This document shows, piece by piece, positions 42,931 to 51,829 of a stretch of 64,000 nucleotides of DNA; within the stretch, counting starts at the first letter, position 1; each line of letters begins with the position of its first letter. The notes beneath the pieces were generated by a model. The model saw only the letters and a list, made by a program, of their open reading frames with translations. It ran no database searches and had not been told where the DNA came from. Origin of the DNA: Butyricicoccus pullicaecorum DSM 23266 (GTDB lineage Bacteria; Bacillota; Clostridia; Oscillospirales; Butyricicoccaceae); contig NZ_FUXW01000003.1 in assembly GCF_900167005.1 (NCBI RefSeq), positions 371,267-435,266 on the forward strand, in the 5' to 3' direction. The translations under genes were made by a program, and so were the position numbers.

Positions 42931-45294
42931 TTATACTTCCTCGATATGCCAGATATCCTTAGCATACTCACGGATGGTACGGTCGGACGAGAACTTGCCG
43001 CTGTTGCAAATGTTCATCCAACGCTTCTTTGCGAAGACCAGCTGATCCTTGTAGTCTCTTGCGACCTGCTTCTTGGCCTCGAGGTAACGCTCGAAGTCGA
43101 GCAGGAGGAAGTACTGGTCGGGACGATGCCAGCTTGCGCCGTATACGATCGAGTCATGCAGCTCGCGGAAGATACCCGAACCGCCGTCGTTGAGCGTACC
43201 GTTGACCAGAGCGTCCAGAACGCGCTTGATCTTGTAGTCGTTGTGGTACATGCCGTTGGGGTTGTAGTGCTCCTGTACCGAACGGATTTCGTCGACGGTT
43301 GCGCCGAAAATATACTCGTTGATGCTGCCGGCTTCCTCGACGATCTCGATGTTTGCGCCGTCCAGGGTACCCAGCGTAACCGCACCGTTTGCCATGAGCT
43401 TCATGTTACCGGTACCGGATGCCTCCTTACCAGCGGTCGAAATCTGCTCGGAGACGTCGGCAGCTGCGATGATCTTCTCAGCGTAGGAGACATTGTAGTT
43501 GGACAGGAATGCAACCTTGATCTTGCCGCGTACGCGATCGTCGCGGTCGATGAGCGCTGCAACCTCGTTGATGAGCTTGATGATGCCCTTTGCACGTGCG
43601 TAACCCGGAGCGGACTTTGCACCGAAGATGAAGGTAGTCGGGGTAAAGTCGGTCAGGCTGCCCTCAGCGATCTCGTAGTACAGCTCGAGGATGGCCAGAA
43701 TGTTGAGGAACTGGCGCTTGTACTCGTGCAGACGCTTGATCTGTACGTCGAAGCAGGTATTCGGGTCGATGGTGATGCCGTCCTTCTTCTGTACGAACTC
43801 GGCCAGCTTCTGATGGCTATGCAGCTTGATCTCGCACAGCTCCTGCATGACCTTCTCGTCCTCGACGTACTTCTCCAGCTGCTTGAGCTGAGACAGGTCG
43901 GTCTTCCAGCTCTCGTTGCCCAGCAGACGGGTGAGCAGGTCGGACAGCTCGGGGTTGCACAGAGCCAGCCAGCGGCGCTGGGTGATGCCGTTGGTCTTGT
44001 TCTGGAATTTCTCGGGATAAATCTGGTACCAGTCACGCAGAACGTCGTTCTTCAGGATCTCGGTGTGCAGCTGCGCAACGCCGTTGATGTAGCGCGAGCA
44101 GTAGATAGCCATATAAGCCATGTGCACGGTGCCGTGCTGCAGGATGTGCATGGAGTATTCCTTGTCACCGGTGATGCCCTTCTGGTGCAGCTCGCCGCCC
44201 AGGTACTGATCGAGCATAACGATGATGTGGAAGACACGCGGAATGGTGCGCTCCATCAGGTGCTGGCTCCACTTCTCGAGTGCCTCTGCGAGAATGGTGT
44301 GGTTGGTGTAGGAGAATACCTGCTTGCAGATATCGAGTGCGTAGTCGAAGGACAGGCCCTCGCCGTCGGTCAGCAGGCGAATCAGCTCAGGAATCGAGAT
44401 AACCGGGTGGGTATCGTTGAGCTGGATGGCATTCATCTCTGCGAAGTGCGAGAAGTCATTGCCATAGGTCTTCTTATACTTGCGGATGATGTCCTGCAGG
44501 GATGCGGAGCAGAAGAAGTACTGCTGCTTGAGGCGCAGGATCTTACCGTCATCGGTGGAGTCGTTGGGGTACAGAACGCGGGAAATGTCCTCTGCGCGGT
44601 TGCGCTCTGCAACTGCTGCGTCGTACTGCTGGGCGTTGAACAGGTTGAAGTCAAACGCCTGTACCGGCTCTGCCTGCCACAGGCGCAGGGTGCCGATGTT
44701 GGAAGTGTTATAGCCGATGATCGGCATATCATAGGGTACTGCGACGATGGTCTGGTCAGCGAACTCTACGCGGACAGCCTCGTCCTCACGGCGCAGGCTC
44801 CACGGGTCACCGTAGCGGGTCCAATCGTCAGCTTCTTCCTTCTGGAAGCCGCCTTCGATCTTCTGCTTGAACAGACCGTACTTATAGCGGATGCCGTAAC
44901 CGTCGAGCGGAAGGTTTAAGGTTGCGGCAGAGTCCAGGAAGCAGGCAGCCAGGCGGCCAAGGCCACCGTTGCCCAGTGCACAGTCCTCGACCTCTTCAAA
45001 GGCGTCGAGAGACGCGCCATTCTTTTCGAGCAGCTGACCGATCTCCTCGGTCATGCCCAGGCAGAGCAGATTATTATAAATCATACGTCCCATCAGGAAC
45101 TCCGCCGAGAAGTAGTATGCGTGGCGGGTGTTCTGATGCTTCTCCGCACTTGCATGCCAACGGTCGGCAATGCCCGCCATCAGGGAGCGGGAGACTGCGG
45201 TGTGGAGCTGGTCAGGCGTAGCCTCGGCCGGAGTCGTCTGAAATTCGCTCTTCAGATACAACTCAACGGCTTCCAGCATCTTTTTCTTAGGCAT
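42931..45294 (-). CDS. glgP: Glycogen/alpha-glucan phosphorylase
   Basis: A 787-residue PLP-dependent phosphorylase that releases glucose-1-phosphate from alpha-1,4-glucans. N-terminal marks are YYFSAEFLMGR (about residues 64-74) and NGGLGRLAACFLDS (~108-121); VQLNDTH-type IQLNDTHPVISIPEL is near 305, QIKRLHEYKRQFLN near 520, and the PLP lysine is in EASGTGNMKLMANGA (~612-626). It lacks the N-terminal regulatory extension of animal enzymes. It is a single-gene unit. Confidence 0.96.
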   Translation of the reverse strand: MPKKKMLEAVELYLKSEFQTTPAEATPDQLHTAVSRSLMAGIADRWHASAEKHQNTRHAYYFSAEFLMGRMIYNNLLCLGMTEEIGQLLEKNGASLDAFEEVEDCALGNGGLGRLAACFLDSAATLNLPLDGYGIRYKYGLFKQKIEGGFQKEEADDWTRYGDPWSLRREDEAVRVEFADQTIVAVPYDMPIIGYNTSNIGTLRLWQAEPVQAFDFNLFNAQQYDAAVAERNRAEDISRVLYPNDSTDDGKILRLKQQYFFCSASLQDIIRKYKKTYGNDFSHFAEMNAIQLNDTHPVISIPELIRLLTDGEGLSFDYALDICKQVFSYTNHTILAEALEKWSQHLMERTIPRVFHIIVMLDQYLGGELHQKGITGDKEYSMHILQHGTVHMAYMAIYCSRYINGVAQLHTEILKNDVLRDWYQIYPEKFQNKTNGITQRRWLALCNPELSDLLTRLLGNESWKTDLSQLKQLEKYVEDEKVMQELCEIKLHSHQKLAEFVQKKDGITIDPNTCFDVQIKRLHEYKRQFLNILAILELYYEIAEGSLTDFTPTTFIFGAKSAPGYARAKGIIKLINEVAALIDRDDRVRGKIKVAFLSNYNVSYAEKIIAAADVSEQISTAGKEASGTGNMKLMANGAVTLGTLDGANIEIVEEAGSINEYIFGATVDEIRSVQEHYNPNGMYHNDYKIKRVLDALVNGTLNDGGSGIFRELHDSIVYGASWHRPDQYFLLLDFERYLEAKKQVARDYKDQLVFAKKRWMNICNSGKFSSDRTIREYAKDIWHIEEV

Positions 45295-45530
45295 CTGGAT
45301 ATCCCCTTTACAAGAAATTGATTTGTGCTCAGTGAAATGCGCACGAGTAAAGTTTTACGCACCGTCGGCCAACGCCCCCTTCACCTCAGGCCAGACCGGA
45401 CGGCATTTATAATATAGCACAAAAAGAGGAAAAAAATCAATGGTCATACCAGATATATCCATGAAAGATCAAAAAAAGTCCATAGAATCTCAAAAAAATG
45501 TCAACCATTCTGTATTTTTTGCAATAAAAA

Positions 45531-45548
45531 AGCACGTATAAACGTGCT
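45531..45548 (-). terminator. Terminator of the small 56-residue gene
   Basis: Perfect AGCACGT / ACGTGCT stem; on the minus strand it is followed by TTTTTTATTG. Confidence 0.7.
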
Positions 45549-45568
45549 CTTTTGGTTACAAGATAAAT

Positions 45569-45739
45569 TTAGCTGAACGGATGGGCGGGATGGCTGTGCA
45601 GTTCGGTTTCCAGGTGCCATAACTGGATGCGGATACGTGCGATCGCATAGTGATCGGTCATTTGCGCAAGCAAGCCGGTCATAATGTCAATCTGTTCTCT
45701 GATGTAGCGTTCATTGGACGAAGTCGTGGTCGGAGTCAT
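45569..45739 (-). CDS. Small unknown protein, 56 residues
   Basis: Starts MTPTTTSSNERYIREQIDIM, helical, rich in Arg, Ile and Gln, ending in a His/Pro tail (HSHPAHPFS). No family recognised. Support for it being real: AGGGGA ribosome site, a promoter TTGACA-17-TAAGAT at 45845-45873, a ~100-base leader with a GAAACC/GGTTTC hairpin, and a terminator directly after the stop. Confidence 0.6.
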   Translation of the reverse strand: MTPTTTSSNERYIREQIDIMTGLLAQMTDHYAIARIRIQLWHLETELHSHPAHPFS

Positions 45740-45844
45740 ACGTTTTCCCCTCACTTTCAATAGTCCGGCGGGCAGGAAGTGCCCATATTGCTTGCTATGT
45801 ACTTGTCTTTGCCCGAAACCATTCTGGTTTCCTAATATGGTTTT

Positions 45845-45873
45845 ATCTTACGCTCTTTTCGGTCCATTGTCAA
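45845..45873 (-). promoter_or_regulatory. Promoter of the 56-residue gene
   Basis: Minus-strand TTGACA (45868-45873), 17-base spacer, TAAGAT (45845-45850). Confidence 0.6.
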
Positions 45874-46091
45874 GGCATTTACCACAAGTTTCCAGAATTT
45901 TCACAATTACTTTACGCGCCAAAATGTGACCGTTTTGTGTATTTTTTGTCTTTTTGTGAGTGATTAGTTTTTCCTTTCGCACTTTGACGCACTAGCACAA
46001 TATACAGCACAACTTCCCCTTTTCGGTTCATTTGTATCCACGTCTGTCAATGTGCACAAAAAAATTCCTTTTTATTTGACCAAACTAGGGG

Positions 46092-46120
46092 TTGACTTTT
46101 ACGTTATACGAATGTATACT
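46092..46120 (+). promoter_or_regulatory. Superoxide reductase promoter with palindrome
   Basis: TTGACT (46092-46097), 17-base spacer, TATACT (46115-46120). The inverted repeat TATAC-GAAT-GTATA at 46106-46119 overlaps the spacer and -10 box and could be a repressor site; it only loosely resembles a PerR box. Confidence 0.65.
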
Positions 46121-46206
46121 ATTCTCGTAAACGATAAACAAACACCTCCCGCACGGCGGGATCTCATGTATAACAAACGATTCTTTTGAGTAAAGGAGTA
46201 ATCATC

Positions 46207-46587
46207 ATGGAACTGAATTTCTATCTGTGCAAGCACTGTGGTAATGTTGTAGAGAAGGTTGTCGATCATAAGGTACCGGTTATCTGCTGCGGCGAGAAGA
46301 TGCAGCTGCTCGACCCCGCAATGAGCGAGGGCGCTGGCGAGAAGCATCTGCCCGTTCTGTCCATCGAGGGCAACCAGGTTAAGGTATCGGTCGGCTCTGT
46401 TGCGCATCCCATGGAGGAAAAGCACTTCATCGGCTTCATCGCTCTGCACACCGAGAACGGCGTTCAGCGCAAGAACCTCAACCCGGGCGACGCTCCCGAG
46501 GCTGTCTTTGCCTTGGCTGACGGCGACAAGGTCATCGCAGCTTACGCTTACTGCAACCTGCACGGTCTGTGGAAGGCAAACGCATAA
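46207..46587 (+). CDS. Desulfoferrodoxin / superoxide reductase
   Basis: A 126-residue protein: a desulforedoxin-type Fe site with CKHC (about residues 8-11) and VICCGEKM (~25-32), then the superoxide reductase domain with GEKHLPVL (~46-53), HPMEEKHFIGFI (~69-80) and CNLHGLWKA near the C-terminus, supplying the four His and one Cys of the catalytic Fe. It reduces superoxide to hydrogen peroxide, which a rubrerythrin such as the one at 31935-33983 can remove. The start at 46207 has AAAGGAG. Confidence 0.95.
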   Translation: MELNFYLCKHCGNVVEKVVDHKVPVICCGEKMQLLDPAMSEGAGEKHLPVLSIEGNQVKVSVGSVAHPMEEKHFIGFIALHTENGVQRKNLNPGDAPEAVFALADGDKVIAAYAYCNLHGLWKANA

Positions 46588-46630
46588 GCACACACACCGA
46601 AAACATCATAAACTGATCACTTCTTCATGG

Positions 46631-46662
46631 GCACCGCGGTTTAAAGCCGCGGTGCTTTTTTT
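46631..46662 (+). terminator. Terminator of the superoxide reductase gene
   Basis: Perfect GCACCGCGG / CCGCGGTGC stem with a 7-base loop and seven T bases. Confidence 0.92.
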
Positions 46663-46742
46663 GCGCTGACACCAACCGTGCCCTGCGCGCATAGCATGAC
46701 ACAAAGTCAGGAAGTTTCCCCCTCTCCTGCCGGAAACGGGAG

Positions 46743-46775
46743 AAAAAAAGCGCCGGACAAATGCGTCCAGCGCTT
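46743..46775 (-). terminator. Terminator of the GerMN lipoprotein gene
   Basis: Stem AAGCGC-GGAC / GTCC-GCGCTT, each arm with a one-base bulge, loop around AAATGC, and a T-run on the minus strand. Confidence 0.7.
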
Positions 46776-46797
46776 ATGTTTGTCTTGTTTGCTCCGA

Positions 46798-47310
46798 TCA
46801 CGCCGCAGGCGCCGCGTCGAAGATCCGGGTGAACGGCTCGTCGTAGAGTGCATGACCGGTTTCCAGCGTGCCGCCGTCTACCGTGATGAGCAGGCTTGCC
46901 GCACCGTAGTACGCGAGGAAGGTATCTGCGACCGATGCAATGACCATGGTCTCCCCTGCCGTACCGCTGCCCGACAGTGCCTCGGCAAATGCCGCGTTGA
47001 CGTCAAGCGTCAGATTGTTGTTATCGTCCTTGGTCAGCGAGTTGACCGCAACCTCTGCGGGCAGTACGCCCTGCTCCACCAGTGCAGCCATGAGGTCAGC
47101 TGCCTCGTCCTCACCGCTGACCTTGATTTCGGTCTCGGTCGGTACAACCGACTCAGCCTGTTCGTCGGGCAGGTACAGCGTGACCGTCTTGGTCTCGGCC
47201 TGCTGCTCCTCCTGAGTGGTCTGGTCATTGGGGGTGTCGGTCTTGCCGCAGCCAACCATGGCCGCGCACAGCGCAACGGCGCACAGCGCCGCGAGTAATC
47301 TCTTGAACAT
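46798..47310 (-). CDS. GerMN-domain lipoprotein
   Basis: A 170-residue lipoprotein: signal sequence with VGC lipobox (Cys near residue 21), a Thr/Gln/Glu linker, then one GerMN domain (~40-165) with TVTLYLPDEQAESVVP and NNLTLDVNAAFAEAL. GerMN domains occur in spore germination protein GerM and related surface lipoproteins. A role in sporulation is possible but unproven. Transcribed after the second degV gene on the same strand. Confidence 0.85.
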   Translation of the reverse strand: MFKRLLAALCAVALCAAMVGCGKTDTPNDQTTQEEQQAETKTVTLYLPDEQAESVVPTETEIKVSGEDEAADLMAALVEQGVLPAEVAVNSLTKDDNNNLTLDVNAAFAEALSGSGTAGETMVIASVADTFLAYYGAASLLITVDGGTLETGHALYDEPFTRIFDAAPAA

Positions 47311-47381
47311 GAATTTTCAACCTCCTTTGGTGCTTCATGTGTTCCTATTATATCAGACGTGCGCCCAAAGGTAAAGCGCAC

Positions 47382-48239
47382 TCACCGCTGCTTGCCCAGG
47401 AAAAACAAGGCAACGGTACCAGGGCCTGAGTGGGCACCGATGGACGGGCCGACAAAGTTGATGAGACAATCGGGGATGCCGAACTTCTCCTTCACCTGAT
47501 CGCGCACGTACTCGGCATCGGCCAGACAGTCGCCATGCGAGATGAAAAAGGTCTTGTTCTCGTAGTCACCGATTTGCTCGCCCATGCGCTTGACCAGATC
47601 GTCGAGCGCACGCTTTCTGCCGCGCATCTTGCCGACTGCAACCAGCTTGCCCTCGTCATCGACGTGCAGCACCGGCTTCATGTTGAGCATGGAACCGACG
47701 ATCGCGGTCGCCTTGGACACACGTCCGCCGCGGTACAGGTGGAACAGGTCGTCGACCGTGAACAGGTGGACGATATGCGGACGGTTTTCCATGCACCAGT
47801 CGACGGTCTGCTGGAAGCTCTGTCCGGCATCCCGCATCTGCACGGCAAAATGCACGAGCAAGCCCTGTCCGAGCGACGCGGCGAGCGAGTCCACGACCGC
47901 GATCTGCTTGTCCGGGTACTGTTCCTGCAATTCCATCGCCGCAATGCGTGCGCTCTGATAGCTGCCGCTCAGGCCAGAGGAGAATGCAATGTGCAGCACG
48001 CAGTCGTGCGTCTCGAGCGCCTGCTCGAGCACTCGGCGTGCCTCCTCGGGGTTGACCTGCGCGGTCGTCGGCATCGCGCCCGCGCGCATGCGTGCGTAAA
48101 AGTCCGCGTCAGGCATGGGATGGTGGGCATCGTATGTCTGCCCGTCTACGGTATAACTCAAACTCATCAGACCTACGTCATGTTCCTTCAAATAGGTCAT
48201 CGGCAGATCACTGTTATTATCGGTCGTAATCGCAAACAT
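47382..48239 (-). CDS. DegV-family fatty-acid-binding protein (copy 2)
   Basis: A 285-residue DegV protein starting MFAITTDNNSDLPMTYLKEH, with TTAQVNPEEARRVLE (about 57-71), FSSGLSGSYQSARIA (~88-102), YRGGRVSKATAIVGSMLNMKP (seen as YRGGRVSKATAIVG, ~170-183) and the C-terminal GAHSGPGTVALFF typical of FakB proteins. It should bind a fatty acid for phosphorylation by FakA. It is distinct from copy 1, which lacks the GxHxGPG ending. Confidence 0.92.
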   Translation of the reverse strand: MFAITTDNNSDLPMTYLKEHDVGLMSLSYTVDGQTYDAHHPMPDADFYARMRAGAMPTTAQVNPEEARRVLEQALETHDCVLHIAFSSGLSGSYQSARIAAMELQEQYPDKQIAVVDSLAASLGQGLLVHFAVQMRDAGQSFQQTVDWCMENRPHIVHLFTVDDLFHLYRGGRVSKATAIVGSMLNMKPVLHVDDEGKLVAVGKMRGRKRALDDLVKRMGEQIGDYENKTFFISHGDCLADAEYVRDQVKEKFGIPDCLINFVGPSIGAHSGPGTVALFFLGKQR

Positions 48240-48375
48240 AAGGATTCTCCGTTTCCGGCTGGAACGCCTAGCATTTGTTTCATTATATCATAAGGGCGCG
48301 TCAAAAAGCACTCCTGTTTGTAAATTTTCCCTCTGACAGCCTGTGTCCGGGCGCGTCCGGTTAGGAGGCTCCCCC

Positions 48376-49743
48376 TTGGTCACGCTCACTTCCCTGCACA
48401 TCGCCTATATCGTCATCACGGTCGCCGTGCTCGCCGCGCTCCTGCTCAAAAAAGAGATCGTCCTGCCCTGTGCGCTGGGCATCCTCATCATCGGCTATCT
48501 CTACAAAGGCAGTCTCATCGGCGCCGTTCAGACGCTCAATAATGCCATTATCCACTCGTGTGTCGAGCTGCTCAGCATCATCGTGGTCATCGCGCTGGTC
48601 GTTGCCATGAGTCATGCCATGATTGCCGTCGGCGCCGATCAAATGCTCATGCGTCCGGTTGGACGCATCATCCGCACGCGCAACACCGCCTTCTGGGCCA
48701 TCGGTCTTGCCATGCTCATCGTATCCTGGCTCATCTGGCCCAGTCCCGCGGTCGCCCTCATCGGCGCTTTGCTGCTGCCCGTCGCCTCCCGTGTCGGTCT
48801 GCCTGCCATCTGGGCAGCGGTTGCCATGAACCTGTTCGGCCACGGTGCCGGCCTGTCGTCCGACTTCTTCATCCAAGGCGCGCCCGATATCACCGCCACG
48901 GCCGCCGGCGTGGACACGGTGACGGTCATGCGCGCCAGCCTGCCCCTGTGGACGGTTATGTGCATTACCACTTTTGCCGTTGCATTCTTCCTCATGCACC
49001 GCGATCTCAAGCAAAATCCCAGCCTTGCCACCGTCGAACTGCACGATTTCAGCCGTACCATCGAGCGCCCGCGTCTGGCAATCACCATCGCAGTCCTCAT
49101 TCCGGCAGCGCTGCTGTTTGATGTCGGTTTGATGGTGCGTTTTGGCATCACGGGCGGCGACGCGACCGCGCTGGTCGCAGGTACTGCGCTTATTCTCATG
49201 TCGGTCACCACCATCGCCGACCACGGCGTCAGAAATGCACTCGAGATCGCCACCGATCACCTGCGCGACGGCTTCATCTTCGCCATCAAGATTTTCGCCC
49301 CGGTCATCGTCATCGCAGGCTTCTTCTTCCTGGGCAGCGAGAGCTTTGCCCAGACCGTTCTGGGACCTGACGCACGCGGTCTGCTCAGTGATATCGGCCT
49401 GTGGCTGGCCGAACACGTCCCGCTCTCTCACGCTTCCATCGCCGTTCTGGAAACCGCCGTCGGTGCAATCACCGGTCTGGACGGCTCGGGCTTCTCCGGC
49501 CTGCCGCTGTGCGGCGCACTCGCGCAGACCTTCGCCGCGACCGGCTCGGTCGATGTCGCAACCCTCGCCGCACTCGGTCAGATCTCGACCGTCTGGGTCG
49601 GCGGCGGCACCATCATCCCCTGGGGCTGTGTCCCGGTCGCTGCCATCTGCGGCATCAAAGCCGCCGATCTGGCCAAAAAGAACCTCATCCCGGTTGTCTG
49701 CGGTCTGGCCGCGACTACGATCGCCGCCATTATATTGATGTAA
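48376..49743 (+). CDS. Membrane permease of the ion-transporter type, substrate unknown
   Basis: A 455-residue membrane protein with about eleven hydrophobic helices. Two half-related regions each contain a Gly/Ser/Pro-rich hairpin: LIWPSPAVALIGALLLP (about residues 118-134) and GLDGSGFSGLPLCGAL (~373-388), reminiscent of two-repeat ion/carboxylate transporters such as the NhaC or citrate type. No specific family could be fixed. It starts with TTG at 48376 behind TAGGAGG, divergent from the second degV gene. Confidence 0.72.
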   Translation: MVTLTSLHIAYIVITVAVLAALLLKKEIVLPCALGILIIGYLYKGSLIGAVQTLNNAIIHSCVELLSIIVVIALVVAMSHAMIAVGADQMLMRPVGRIIRTRNTAFWAIGLAMLIVSWLIWPSPAVALIGALLLPVASRVGLPAIWAAVAMNLFGHGAGLSSDFFIQGAPDITATAAGVDTVTVMRASLPLWTVMCITTFAVAFFLMHRDLKQNPSLATVELHDFSRTIERPRLAITIAVLIPAALLFDVGLMVRFGITGGDATALVAGTALILMSVTTIADHGVRNALEIATDHLRDGFIFAIKIFAPVIVIAGFFFLGSESFAQTVLGPDARGLLSDIGLWLAEHVPLSHASIAVLETAVGAITGLDGSGFSGLPLCGALAQTFAATGSVDVATLAALGQISTVWVGGGTIIPWGCVPVAAICGIKAADLAKKNLIPVVCGLAATTIAAIILM

Positions 49744-49749
49744 CGACGC

Positions 49750-50493
49750 TTAGTCGGTCAGTGTGCGGTAATTTCGCATGACCGCACGCGCAAACTTCTG
49801 ACACGCTTCGCCTGTGCGCTCGTCGAACGGCTCCCCGTGCACCGCGGTGTTGGAAAGGATGCGCACGGTCAGAAAGGGTACGCCGTAAGCCGCACAGATC
49901 TGCGCCGAAGCTGCCGCTTCCATCTCCTCGGTCATGGTACCCCAGTTTTCATGCAGCCACGCGATGCGGTCGAGCTCGTTGTTCCACACATCGCCCGAAC
50001 CGATCGTGCCCTGTACGACCGTGCTTTCCGTCCAGCAAACCGCTGCCGCTGCGCGTACCAAGTCCGCATCGGCTGCAAAGACCGTCTTTTTCTCTCCGTC
50101 ACCCGGCTGCGTGTTGGCAATCTCCAAACCGAGCGGCTCACCGCAGACCGGGTCCATGCCCGCACCACGCGCCCGCTCGGGCGTGCGTACCGCACCCATG
50201 TTGATGACCTGCGCACCGATGACAATGTCACCCGTGTGCAGGTCGGGTGCGTGTCCGCCCGACGTACCCTGATTGAGCACCGCACACGGCGCAAAGCGTT
50301 CGATTGCCAGCGCAGTCGAAGCCGCCGCATTGGCCATGCCCTGATTGGTGCGCACAATCACTACCGGATACCCATCCAGCTCTCCCTGCACACACTTCCA
50401 GCAGCCAAGCGTCACCGGCTCGGCGTTCTCCAATGCATCGATCAGCCATAATGTCTCGGCATCCATTGCCCCTGTACATACAATCGGTCTCAT
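49750..50493 (-). CDS. MTA/SAH nucleosidase-type nucleoside phosphorylase
   Basis: A 247-residue member of the purine nucleosidase/phosphorylase superfamily. VIVRTNQGMANAAASTALA (about residues 45-63), LNQGTSGGHAPDLHTGDIVIG (seen as NQGTSGG at ~73-79) and TEEMEAAASAQICAAYG (~189-205), with the ribose-binding Met-Glu pair, are present. It probably cleaves methylthioadenosine or S-adenosylhomocysteine, but the active-site Asp motif is less clear than in MtnN, so another nucleoside is possible. The start at 50493 follows GGAGAG. Confidence 0.82.
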   Translation of the reverse strand: MRPIVCTGAMDAETLWLIDALENAEPVTLGCWKCVQGELDGYPVVIVRTNQGMANAAASTALAIERFAPCAVLNQGTSGGHAPDLHTGDIVIGAQVINMGAVRTPERARGAGMDPVCGEPLGLEIANTQPGDGEKKTVFAADADLVRAAAAVCWTESTVVQGTIGSGDVWNNELDRIAWLHENWGTMTEEMEAAASAQICAAYGVPFLTVRILSNTAVHGEPFDERTGEACQKFARAVMRNYRTLTD

Positions 50494-50624
50494 AAAATCT
50501 CTCCATCTTCTAAGAATCTTCAAAGGATGCTTCATTATATCATAGAATCTGTAAATTTTCACACTTACTCTGTACGATACGTTGTGCTATACTGGTACAG
50601 GATATAACATTTGGAGGGATTTTC

Positions 50625-51323
50625 TTGTTACCTGTTGGTGTGATTGCAAACTCTGTTGCCGTCGCAATAGGCGGTGTGGTCGGTGCCGCCATCGGCCCCA
50701 GCCTGCCCGAGCGTATTCGTACCTCTCTTCCGACCGTCTTTGGTTTTTCGTCCTGCTTGATCGGTATTTCTCTGGCCGCTAAGGTGGTCAACCTTGCTCC
50801 AGTCATCCTGTCCATGATCTTGGGTCTACTCATCGGTGAACTGCTGTTTTTAAGTGCACGGATCGAAAACGGTATCCGCACCGTGCAGAAAAAACTGCAC
50901 TTTGAACTCGGCGACGCCGATTATATGGAACGCTTTACCACCCTGCTGCTCCTATTCTGCGCCAGCGGCACCGGCGTATTCGGTGCACTGACCGAGGGTA
51001 TGACCGGTAACAGCAGCATTTTGCTCGCAAAGACCATTCTGGACTTCTTTACCGTCATCATCTTTGCCTCGACCATGGGACGCTTTCTCTCTGTGATCGC
51101 AGTCCCCCAGTTTATCGTCATGCTCACGCTCTTCTTATTGGCTCGCGTCATCTATCCCCTCATGTCCGCCGATATGACAGCCGACTTTTCTGCCCTCGGC
51201 GGAATCCTCACCATGATGGCTGGATTTAACCTGCTGCGCATCAAGCAGACTCCGGTTTTAAACCTGCTCCCTGCCTTCCTACTCTGCCCAATCCTCAGCA
51301 AGTTATGGAGTATGGTTTTCTGA
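50625..51323 (+). CDS. DUF554 membrane protein
   Basis: A 232-residue membrane protein of the DUF554 family, with about seven helices. The start MLPVGVIANSVAVAIGGVVG and the later CASGTGVFGALTEGMTGNSS (about residues 107-126) and LNLLPAFLLCPIL are characteristic. Function unknown. The start codon is TTG at 50625 behind GGAGGG, and a TATACT box with TGC extension lies ~30 bases upstream. Confidence 0.9.
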   Translation: MLPVGVIANSVAVAIGGVVGAAIGPSLPERIRTSLPTVFGFSSCLIGISLAAKVVNLAPVILSMILGLLIGELLFLSARIENGIRTVQKKLHFELGDADYMERFTTLLLLFCASGTGVFGALTEGMTGNSSILLAKTILDFFTVIIFASTMGRFLSVIAVPQFIVMLTLFLLARVIYPLMSADMTADFSALGGILTMMAGFNLLRIKQTPVLNLLPAFLLCPILSKLWSMVF

Positions 51324-51357
51324 GAGAATCAAATTTTTAAAGAAATCTAAAAAAGTG

Positions 51358-51386
51358 TTGACACCAGCCCGAGACTGTGATATTAT
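51358..51386 (+). promoter_or_regulatory. tRNA-fMet promoter
   Basis: TTGACA (51358-51363), 17-base spacer, TATTAT (51381-51386). Confidence 0.7.
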
Positions 51387-51427
51387 AATGGAGCACCACA
51401 CGAGAGCGTGTGATACAAACCAGATAT

Positions 51428-51503
<76 letters not shown>

Positions 51504-51505
51504 TT

Positions 51506-51539
51506 AAAAAGCACTGATTCGTTTGAATCGGTGCTTTTT
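51506..51539 (+). terminator. Terminator of tRNA-fMet
   Basis: Stem AAAAAGCACTGATTC / GAATCGGTGCTTTTT (one G-T pair) with loop GTTT. Confidence 0.9.
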
Positions 51540-51555
51540 CTTTTTCTGCACTTCT

Positions 51556-51614
51556 CAGGACTTAAACCTGACGGATTGCATGTTTTGCCGAGGTTTCGGC
51601 AAAAGTCCTGTCCC
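51556..51614. other. Duplicated pieces of the tRNA-fMet T-arm around a hairpin
   Basis: At 51556-51572 the inverted sequence CAGGACTTAAACCTGAC matches the tRNA T-arm (51477-51491) at 14 of 15 bases. At 51603-51614 the 12 bases AAGTCCTGTCCC repeat 51484-51495 exactly. Between them lies a 9-bp hairpin TTTTGCCGA-GGTT-TCGGCAAAA (51583-51604). This resembles the scar of an element that integrated at the tRNA 3' end. Confidence 0.6.
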
Positions 51615-51638
51615 CTTCCACAGGTTATCCGGATTGTT

Positions 51639-51812
51639 TCATGGGTTCTCTGAAGCTAATAGCAGGCATGTCATTGCAGCGATTGGAATGGGTGTCCGTC
51701 CATTTTTCTGTATTGCGATAATCGCTGCATCATTCTGTTCAATGATTGCATGCTCTACATACAAGTAACTAATGCTATCTTTTAATTTTGGCAATTCCTG
51801 TAGATTTTTCAT
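51639..51812 (-). pseudogene. cas1: Truncated type I-E cas1 (N-terminal ~57 residues)
   Basis: The frame starts at ATG 51812 behind AAAGGAGG and reads MKNLQELPKLKDSISYLYVE, then HAIIEQNDAAII and RTPIPIAAMTCLLL, which match the N-terminal beta-domain of Cas1 from type I-E systems. It then diverges and hits a stop after ASENP; no further Cas1 sequence, including the catalytic Glu/His/Asp residues, is found in any frame downstream, and cas2 is absent. The integrase is therefore non-functional, so no new spacers could be acquired by this locus. Confidence 0.8.
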
Positions 51813-51829
51813 TTTCTGAGCCACCTCCT

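Larger units (their letters stand above)
45740..46206. other. Divergent region between the small gene and the superoxide reductase gene
   Basis: About 470 bases without a gene. It holds the promoter and leader of the 56-residue gene (45740-45873), an AT-rich middle, and the superoxide reductase promoter (46092-46120). A CCCGC/GCGGG hairpin near 46148-46160 falls in the reductase leader. Confidence 0.55.

Noticed and set aside
42916..44919. 667-codon plus-strand frame opposite glgP
   Set aside because: Antisense shadow; composition is Leu/Val/Asp-rich as expected from the complementary frame of glgP.
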